Shown here piece by piece: positions 31,514-37,084 of a stretch of 37,084 bases of DNA. The translations under genes and the position numbers were made by a program. The notes beneath the pieces were generated by a model, which saw only the letters and a program-made list of their open reading frames with translations, did not search any database and had not been told where the DNA came from. The stretch is from Gammaproteobacteria bacterium. Its GTDB lineage: Bacteria; Pseudomonadota; Gammaproteobacteria; Steroidobacterales; Steroidobacteraceae. Position 1 is the first letter of the stretch, and every line of letters begins with the position of its first letter. The stretch is taken from the NCBI GenBank assembly GCA_027452045.1, contig DAIDHH010000180.1:1-37084 (forward strand), written 5' to 3'.

Positions 31514-33076
31514 CTACCGGATGGACGGCTGAAAGTCCGCCGCTACGGCATTCAGTGTGTTCCGGGCGGTCTTGCAATCTGGAAGGCACGCCGTGCGCAC
31601 CGCCGTCAGTGAGGATATCGGGGGGTGCAGCGCCAGCGCCTCGAGCCCATACCACGCCTGGGACAGCCGTGGCCGGACGAAGACGTAGCGTCCGACACGG
31701 TAGCGAGACCAGATGAGCGAGCGTGCGCCCGTGCGCCCCACGACGGGAGTCTCCCGCCACTCGCCGGATCGGGATTTCACGATCCGGGTCGTACCGGGCT
31801 TCAGTTCTCCGGGCTTGCCGAGCAAATGGTTCCAGTAGCCGAGGAGTTTGGCGCTCTGAGTCTGAATGCGGTACCCCACTGTGAACACTTCGATGCGCCG
31901 GCCAGCGTCCCTATAGTCCACCAGAGATTCGCCGCCCGCGCCCACGAAGTGGGGATGCCAATCGTCGCCCGTCACCGGTTGCGGTCCGCTCCACCCGGCG
32001 GGCGCCCTGGGCCATGTGATGGCGACTAGGGCGCTGGCGCCGGAATGCGCCCAGTCCATCCCGTATGCAAGCGCCGGCAGGAGCGCGAGGGCGAAGACCG
32101 TGGCGGCCACGTGGGCGGCTCCCGAATCCGAGTTGACATCACCCGCATCCTTACGTGCACCGGCCCGTCGATCATCGTGGGTCGCCGGCTGGCGGCCTGT
32201 CCACCACAGGAACCCGGCGAAGGCCGCCGCGAACAACCACCAGCCGAGCCAGTAGTGATTCTTGACGAGGGAGCTGTGCATATCCGTGAAATACGCGGCA
32301 ACGATCACGGTGAAAATCCGCACCCAGTTGACGAGGAGCGACAGGGCGCCCATCACGCCGATCCACTGAAGCCTGCGCCGCAATGGCTCGCCGGACAGTT
32401 CGCCGTACAATGTGGCGAGCGCCAGTCCGACAATGAGCGCATGCAAACCGCTGCAGGATTGTGCGATCTCGATCGTGCCGCCGGGAAGCTGAACGTAGTT
32501 GCCCAGTAGATACGCGGGTAATCCGCTGATCCAGATCAGCACCCCGGTCATCCTGGCGCTCAAGGTCTGCACGAGGCCATTGATGTCCGTCCACATCGGC
32601 ATCGCGAAGTAGAGATATCCAATCGGGAATGCGAGCACCCGCGCGATGCGCCATCCGAGGGCGGCGACAATCGCAGTGAAGAGAATCACCGGCAGGAGCA
32701 TCAGGTGAATCTCTCGGATCTCCGCGCGCCACGCCCAAACCCACATTGCGCTCAGCACCATGAGCGCAATGAGCGCACGCGGCGCAGCTCGCAGGGGCGC
32801 CGCGACCAGCCGCTTGCGGTCGCGGAAAATCAGCCACAGCGAGATGAGGAGAACGAGGTAGCCGTGTGTAAACGGCTCCTCCTCGGAAGGCTGCGTCCAC
32901 AGAGCGTTCAATCCGAGCGCGCTCGGCCAGTAAAGGAGTGCAGCCGCGATCCAGAACCCGTACACGGTTGCGAGACGGCCCAGGACGGTCGACTGCAGCA
33001 CATCGTCCGTGCGTGCGGCCGGCGACGAGGCGGCCACGGGTGGCTCGCAATCCTCGGGAGTGGTGTAGTTGGCCAT
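31514..33076 (-). CDS. xrtA: Exosortase A with fused EpsI domain
   Basis: A 520-residue inner-membrane protease/transpeptidase that processes PEP-CTERM proteins. The N-terminal ~280 residues hold about eight transmembrane helices with the catalytic residues Cys208 (IAQSCSGLHAL), Arg253 (LLVNWVRIF) and His274 (VKNHYWLGWW). A linker follows, then a C-terminal EpsI-like domain of about 190 residues (GWSGPQPVTGDDWHPHF, VFTVGYRIQTQSAKLLGYWN), the fusion typical of exosortase A. Start ATG 33076 follows GGAG by 4 nt; the longer open frame to 33127 is unlikely. Substrates in the window include seven PEP-CTERM-type proteins. No sigma-54 promoter seen upstream. Confidence 0.95.
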   Translation of the reverse strand: MANYTTPEDCEPPVAASSPAARTDDVLQSTVLGRLATVYGFWIAAALLYWPSALGLNALWTQPSEEEPFTHGYLVLLISLWLIFRDRKRLVAAPLRAAPRALIALMVLSAMWVWAWRAEIREIHLMLLPVILFTAIVAALGWRIARVLAFPIGYLYFAMPMWTDINGLVQTLSARMTGVLIWISGLPAYLLGNYVQLPGGTIEIAQSCSGLHALIVGLALATLYGELSGEPLRRRLQWIGVMGALSLLVNWVRIFTVIVAAYFTDMHSSLVKNHYWLGWWLFAAAFAGFLWWTGRQPATHDDRRAGARKDAGDVNSDSGAAHVAATVFALALLPALAYGMDWAHSGASALVAITWPRAPAGWSGPQPVTGDDWHPHFVGAGGESLVDYRDAGRRIEVFTVGYRIQTQSAKLLGYWNHLLGKPGELKPGTTRIVKSRSGEWRETPVVGRTGARSLIWSRYRVGRYVFVRPRLSQAWYGLEALALHPPISSLTAVRTACLPDCKTARNTLNAVAADFQPSIR

Positions 33077-33224
33077 GCTGCTCCGGCACCTGCGGACGGC
33101 GGCCGTTCCGCCGCAACGCTCATCCAACGCTTCAGTATCCCATTTTGTACCATAGCCGGATGCGCGGCCAGACCGCCGTTGGCCGTAGAATCCATTTTGC
33201 GACGCGCATCAGGAATATCAGGCC

Positions 33225-34295
33225 GTGTCAGCCACTCAGACCCCCACGCGCACCGTAACGGGAGACCGACGGGTGAGACCCTCGACTCCCGAGGATGCGC
33301 CCGCCATCTTGGCGTTGATGAGGGAGGCCGGTCTTCAGCCCCACGTCGAGCCCGCGCACCTTGACTGGAAGTACTGGCGGGCGCGCTCCGATTGGCCGGG
33401 GTCGCGCTCGTTCGTGCTCACGGACGAGAAGGATATCCTCGCGCATGGCGCCGTGGTTCCCGGGACGATTCGCTGGGGGGGGACTCAGGCGAGGGTGATC
33501 CACATGATCGACTGGGCCGCGCGGCGCGATGCCGTGGGTGCCGGGGTCATCTTGATGAAGCATATCGGAAGAATGGCCGACTTCCTGCTCGGCATCGGCG
33601 GCAGCGATCACACGCTCAAGATCATGCCGCTCATGGGCTATCGAGCCTGCGGTAGCGTCACCGGATACGTGAGGCCACTGTCCGCCCTCGGCATTCTGCG
33701 ACGACCTACCGGTCCGCACTGGAAGCTCGCGCCTCGAGTGGCGCGCAGCCTCCTGTGGTCATTGTCGGCCCCTGGCCGCGATCTGGGTGGGTGGCAGACG
33801 AGGCGGCTTGGGGGGGATGAGGTGATGCGCATTGCCGACGTTTTCCCCGCGGGACAACCGGATCTGGCAGTCTTTGGCCGGACTCCGGAGCTCATGCGCC
33901 ACGTGCTGGCCTGTCCCATCGTCCCAGTGGAACTCCTTGCGCTCGAGAAGGCGGGGAGGGCCGGTGGCTATTTCGCATTGAGCTACGCGCCAGGGCAGGC
34001 GCGCCTGATGGACCTGTGGATGAGCTCGCAAGACCCTGCGGACTGGGGCGCCCTGGTTCACGCGGCGGTCGGGCAGGCGAAGCTCAAGGGCGGAATCGCG
34101 GAGCTCACCGCATGGTCCAGCGATCCGCGCCTCTCGCAGGTACTCGAGGCGTGCGGGTTTCATGAGCGCTTGACCCTGCCGATTTACCTAAGAAGCTCGG
34201 GGACCGTGCCGGTTCCCGGGCAGACGCCGAGGGTTCAGATGATCGACAACGACGCGTTTTACCTTTACTTCGGACGCAATGAGCTATGGGCTTGA
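33225..34295 (+). CDS. GNAT-like acetyltransferase of the EPS cluster
   Basis: A 356-residue protein with an N-terminal GNAT-like part (VRPSTPEDAPAILALMREAG, HLDWKYWRARSDWPGSRSFV) and a second acyltransferase-like half (LALEKAGRAGGYFALSYAPG, QARLMDLWMSSQDPADWGAL). The family is often seen near FemAB genes in XrtA loci. Acceptor unknown. The start is GTG 33225 after AGGAATATCAGGCC. It opens a plus-strand group with FemAB and deacetylase 2. Confidence 0.68.
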   Translation: MSATQTPTRTVTGDRRVRPSTPEDAPAILALMREAGLQPHVEPAHLDWKYWRARSDWPGSRSFVLTDEKDILAHGAVVPGTIRWGGTQARVIHMIDWAARRDAVGAGVILMKHIGRMADFLLGIGGSDHTLKIMPLMGYRACGSVTGYVRPLSALGILRRPTGPHWKLAPRVARSLLWSLSAPGRDLGGWQTRRLGGDEVMRIADVFPAGQPDLAVFGRTPELMRHVLACPIVPVELLALEKAGRAGGYFALSYAPGQARLMDLWMSSQDPADWGALVHAAVGQAKLKGGIAELTAWSSDPRLSQVLEACGFHERLTLPIYLRSSGTVPVPGQTPRVQMIDNDAFYLYFGRNELWA

Positions 34296-34419
34296 GACGG
34301 CAATGGGGGCTCGTGAGACCGTGCCGCCCACTCAGGACCCAAGCTGAGCCGGATCGGCCTGGAGCGCGTTACAGAGCGTCTCGAGCGCTATCGGATCCCC
34401 TTCTCCGGGAGCGGTTCTG

Positions 34420-35490
34420 ATGGTGGCCCGATCTGAAGCGGTGCAGAGCGAGTACCGGATCTGCGTCGAGGATGCCCCGAGCGTGGACTGGGATCCGTTC
34501 GTGATGCGGTTCACAGGGGCCAGTCTCTACCATTTGAGCGGCTGGACCGAGCTTGGCCGGGAGGTGTTCGGGCATCGGGCGCTATTCATCGAGGCACGCG
34601 ATTCGTCGGGGTCTTTGGTGGGCGTGCTGCCGGTGATCCAGCAGAAGAGCCGCATCCTCGGGAACTTTGCCACCTCCGTCGCCTTTTTCAATTATGGCGG
34701 TGCGCTCAGCGCGGATGCGGACGTCGCCCGGCGGATGATGGTGCGGGCGGCCGAAGTGGCCGAGAAGCTCGGGTGTCGCTACCTCGAGCTTAGGGATACC
34801 CAATCCCGCCCGGTCGAGTGGTCCATGCGCTCGGACAAGATCACCCTGCAGCTGCCACTCCCCGCCACATTCGAGGCGCTGGCCAAGGGTCTCGGCGCCA
34901 AGCTGCGCTCTCAGGTCAAGCGCGCCGAGCGGGAGGGGGTTCGATGCCGCGCTGGCACTGCGGACCTGGTCAATGACTTCTACAGCGTGTTCGCCGAGAA
35001 CATGCGCGATCTCGGCACGCCTGTGTATCCGAAGCGATTCTTCGAGGCCAGCCTCAAGCGCTTCGAGCCCTATTGCCAGCTCGTGGTGATCGACTGGCAG
35101 GGGGAACCCTCGGCCGCCGCCTTCCTCACCTTCTGGCAGGGTCGGGCGGAGGTCCCCTGGGCCTCCTGCCGGGCCAAGGCCAAGCCGCTGGGACTCAACA
35201 TGAAGCTCTACTGGGAACTCCTCAGTCTGTCGGTGAGCCGCGGTTCGACCCTGTTCGACTTCGGCCGATCCACCGTCGACAGCGGCACGTACCGGTTCAA
35301 GCGCCAGTGGGGCGCGGAGCCGGTGCCGATGTATTGGTACCGATGGGAGCCGCACGCAAGGACGCACGATGGCTCGACAGGCGAGGAGAAGGGGAAGGTC
35401 ATGCAGCTCGCGACCGCGGTCTGGCAGCGCTTGCCGCTCGGGATCGCCAACGCGCTCGGGCCCCTCATCAGCGGAGCGCTGCCCTGGTGA
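34420..35490 (+). CDS. FemAB family XrtA/PEP-CTERM system-associated protein
   Basis: A 356-residue double-GNAT protein of the FemAB-like type found with exosortase A (TIGR03019). Motifs include YHLSGWTELGREVFGHRALF, GVLPVIQQKSRILGNFATSV, LGAKLRSQVKRAEREGVRCR and the C-terminal LFDFGRSTVDSGTYRFKRQW. It may attach an amino acid to a glycan or lipid-linked sugar; direct evidence in this family is limited. GGGAG lies 9 nt before ATG 34420. The stop overlaps a possible GTG of the next gene (GTGA). Confidence 0.92.
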   Translation: MVARSEAVQSEYRICVEDAPSVDWDPFVMRFTGASLYHLSGWTELGREVFGHRALFIEARDSSGSLVGVLPVIQQKSRILGNFATSVAFFNYGGALSADADVARRMMVRAAEVAEKLGCRYLELRDTQSRPVEWSMRSDKITLQLPLPATFEALAKGLGAKLRSQVKRAEREGVRCRAGTADLVNDFYSVFAENMRDLGTPVYPKRFFEASLKRFEPYCQLVVIDWQGEPSAAAFLTFWQGRAEVPWASCRAKAKPLGLNMKLYWELLSLSVSRGSTLFDFGRSTVDSGTYRFKRQWGAEPVPMYWYRWEPHARTHDGSTGEEKGKVMQLATAVWQRLPLGIANALGPLISGALPW

Positions 35491-35495
35491 GCGCC

Positions 35496-36506
35496 ATGAA
35501 GCAGATGGCCAAGCGAGCCGTGGTGGGTGCGATTGCCCGCACGGCACCCCTTACCTGGCGATGGCGCAAGCCTGGATCGCTCGTAGTGCTCATGTATCAC
35601 CGGGTGCTGCCCAAGGACTCCCCGGCGCGCAAGACCGAGCAACCCGGGATGTACGTGTCCCCCGAGACGCTCGATCTTCATCTCAATGAGCTGAAGCGTC
35701 ACTTCGAACTGGTGCACCTCGATGACTGGCTGCGCCGGGCGCAGCAGGGTGCCCCGCTCCCGAGACTCGGCTGCGCCATCACGTTCGACGATGGTTGGCG
35801 GGACAATTATGATTTCGCGCTTCCCGTCCTGGTGAAGCACGGTGCGCCCGCGACCATCTTCCTGGTCTCCGATTACATTGGCACAACCTACCGGTTCTGG
35901 CCGAACCGGCTCGTAGAATTGATTATGAGGGCGCACTCCAATCCGGAGTCCGTGTCGTTCCCCGCCAAATTGCGAGCGCTCGTGGATCCTCTTCTGACGG
36001 ATGTCGCCAAACGGAGAAGCATCGATATCGAGACCGTAGATCCGATCATTCAGCGCGCGCTCAAATTTAAAGAGGACGAAATTCGATCGCTGGTCGATGC
36101 TGCAGAGGGACTGGTGGCCTCAGACGGGACCCGAGACACGGTTAATCTGCAAGAGATCGCCGCTATGTCAAATACCGGACTGATCCGGTTCGGGTCGCAT
36201 TCAGCCACCCACTATCGGCTGCACGCAGGCTTACCAGAGGATCGGCTGGGCGCGGAAATCGTCAAGTCTCGGTCTCAGTTGCAAGAAATCTGCGATCAGC
36301 CCATAGACCTATTTTGCTACCCGAACGGTGTCAGAAGCACGGACGCAGTATCGCTGGTGAGTCGGCACTACCTCGGTGCGGTAATGACCGAGACAGGCTG
36401 GCATTTGCCGTCGCGGAATCCTTACTTAATTCCGCGGATCCGGGTGCACGATGATGTCAGCGACTACAAAGAGGGCTTTCTCGAGCGCCTGTCGGGGTGG
36501 TTATGA
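35496..36506 (+). CDS. Second polysaccharide deacetylase family protein
   Basis: A 336-residue NodB-like deacetylase. LVVLMYHRVLP is followed by CAITFDDGWRDNYDF (TFDDG at 96-100), APATIFLVSDYIGT, GSHSATHYRL as the metal-binding His pair, and FCYPNG. It has a helical insertion between the two metal motifs (about 150-220). It differs from the first deacetylase at 1721, which has the DVED form. ATG 35496 has GGTGA six nt upstream; GTG 35487 overlapping the FemAB stop is an equal alternative and adds three residues. Probably acts on the EPS or its lipid-linked precursor. Confidence 0.9.
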   Translation: MKQMAKRAVVGAIARTAPLTWRWRKPGSLVVLMYHRVLPKDSPARKTEQPGMYVSPETLDLHLNELKRHFELVHLDDWLRRAQQGAPLPRLGCAITFDDGWRDNYDFALPVLVKHGAPATIFLVSDYIGTTYRFWPNRLVELIMRAHSNPESVSFPAKLRALVDPLLTDVAKRRSIDIETVDPIIQRALKFKEDEIRSLVDAAEGLVASDGTRDTVNLQEIAAMSNTGLIRFGSHSATHYRLHAGLPEDRLGAEIVKSRSQLQEICDQPIDLFCYPNGVRSTDAVSLVSRHYLGAVMTETGWHLPSRNPYLIPRIRVHDDVSDYKEGFLERLSGWL

Positions 36507-36552
36507 TCTGAGATGCGCGATCGAATTTACTGCGCCCGATGAGCCTTCGCCC

Positions 36553-36603
36553 AACCGGGCGAAAATCAGCCGGAAATTACCCCGGCGATGTGCAGACATT
36601 AGG
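36553..36603. repeat. Left copy of a ~51-bp inverted repeat, IS-end-like
   Basis: It matches the reverse complement of 36952-37002 at 40 of 51 positions, with a shared core CCCCGG-N-GATGTGC. The two copies face each other around a transposase fragment. Confidence 0.65.
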
Positions 36604-36712
36604 GCTCGAGCAGTGAGCCGGGGCCGCAGTAACGGTATTGAATGAGAGCCAAGTTCACGGATATATCAAGATTTAGAGCTATTATTGAGTCTTGCGTAAG
36701 TACGTGACCGGA

Positions 36713-36949
36713 TCAAAACATCTCCGCCTGTTTCCAGAATGCGGTCACTAGCGTGGGGCGTCGCTGCATCGAGCGCAGGTGCCTGCGAGCGCGTTGGGCG
36801 AGATCGATGAAGTTCGTGGCGCAGTAGTTGGGCATGGCGTGATGCTTGAGGTATCCCCAGATGCATTCAACGGGGTTCATCTCTGGGGCGTAGGCCGGCA
36901 GACGCTCGAGCACAATGCGGCCACGCTGCGCCTCCACATGGGCACACAC
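36713..36949 (-). pseudogene. C-terminal fragment of an IS630-family transposase
   Basis: 78 codons matching only the end of the DDE domain: AQRGRIVLERLPAYAPEMNP, then VECIWGYLKHHAMPNYCATN. The Glu of NPVE is the last catalytic acid of this family; the two upstream Asp motifs are missing. A stop codon lies in frame just upstream, at the junction with the right inverted-repeat copy. Non-functional remnant. Confidence 0.82.
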
Positions 36950-36951
36950 GA

Positions 36952-37002
36952 CTTACTTTCCGCACATCTCCGGGGTGATTTCCGGGTAATTTCTGCCCGG
37001 CT
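36952..37002. repeat. Right copy of the ~51-bp inverted repeat, IS-end-like
   Basis: Inverted partner of 36553-36603. On the minus strand it lies directly between the stop of the edge ORF and the IS630 fragment, as expected for the end of an element inserted into IS630. Confidence 0.65.
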
Positions 37003-37010
37003 GGCGACAA

Positions 37011-37084
37011 CTATTCGGGTGCGTTGAGTTCGATGAGCCGCTGGGTGTGAGCCTCCCAGGCCCGTAAGAGCTTCTTCGCCTTGC
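37011..37084 (-). CDS. Partial ORF at the right edge, probable transposition protein
   Basis: Only the last 23 codons are inside the window: KAKKLLRAWEAHTQRLIELN, then APE and stop. Its place next to an IS-end-like repeat suggests it is the C-terminus of a transposase or its helper, possibly IS21-like, but 23 residues are too few to assign. Confidence 0.4.
   Translation of the reverse strand, partial: KAKKLLRAWEAHTQRLIELNAPE

Overview
The window is a high-GC proteobacterial locus for exosortase A (XrtA) / PEP-CTERM protein sorting and its linked exopolysaccharide (EPS). It holds the usual XrtA partners: PrsK/PrsR two-component system, PrsT TPR lipoprotein, EPS export protein, chain-length determinant, tyrosine autokinase, outer-membrane barrel, FemAB protein, polysaccharide deacetylase and exosortase with a fused EpsI domain. 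This set is typical of Beta- and Gammaproteobacteria. A Steroidobacter-like gammaproteobacterium is my guess, at low confidence. No rRNA or tRNA is seen.

Layout. 1-1380 (-): phosphoesterase lipoprotein with two Ig-like repeats, cut by the left edge. 1721-2707 (-): XrtA polysaccharide deacetylase. 2764-8405 (-): six PEP-CTERM genes in a row, each its own unit followed by a near-identical GC-rich hairpin. 8791-10455 (+): NHL six-blade propeller lipoprotein. 10648-14065 (+): prsK-prsR. 14080-14599 (-): DUF4160/DUF2442 pair. 14668-15529 (+): two partial copies of the prsR DNA-binding domain, one an intact small gene. 15570-16349 (-): a seventh, Gly/Ser-rich PEP-CTERM gene. 16974-18874 (+): two tandem paralogous FnIII lipoproteins. 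19295-29964 (+): prsT, export, chain length, kinase, barrel, UDP-glucuronate decarboxylase, glycosyltransferase, acyltransferase. 30196-33076 (-): ATP-grasp enzyme and exosortase. 33225-36506 (+): GNAT-like protein, FemAB, second deacetylase. 36552-37084: transposase fragments.

Regulation is the most interesting part. Eight sites match the sigma-54 -24/-12 promoter (YGGC-N8-TTGC): five of the six arrayed PEP-CTERM genes, both FnIII lipoproteins, and the small operon carrying the orphan PrsR-like helix-turn-helix. Upstream of six of these lies a 17-bp motif (YGTMAR-N6-CGACR, read away from the gene). In five of the six it is centred 71.5-73.5 bp from the -24 GG. The FnIII promoters instead carry a GTCTGC-N4-GCAGAC dyad 84-85 bp from the -24. 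I propose these as binding sites for PrsR, a sigma-54 activator encoded in the window, and propose that the orphan HTH protein competes for them under the same control.

Working together: PrsK/PrsR would switch on the PEP-CTERM proteins and lipoproteins, exosortase would process the PEP-CTERM proteins at the inner membrane, and the EPS operon would make and export the polysaccharide they associate with. By eye the EPS operon and exosortase have no sigma-54 promoter, so cargo and machinery may be controlled separately.
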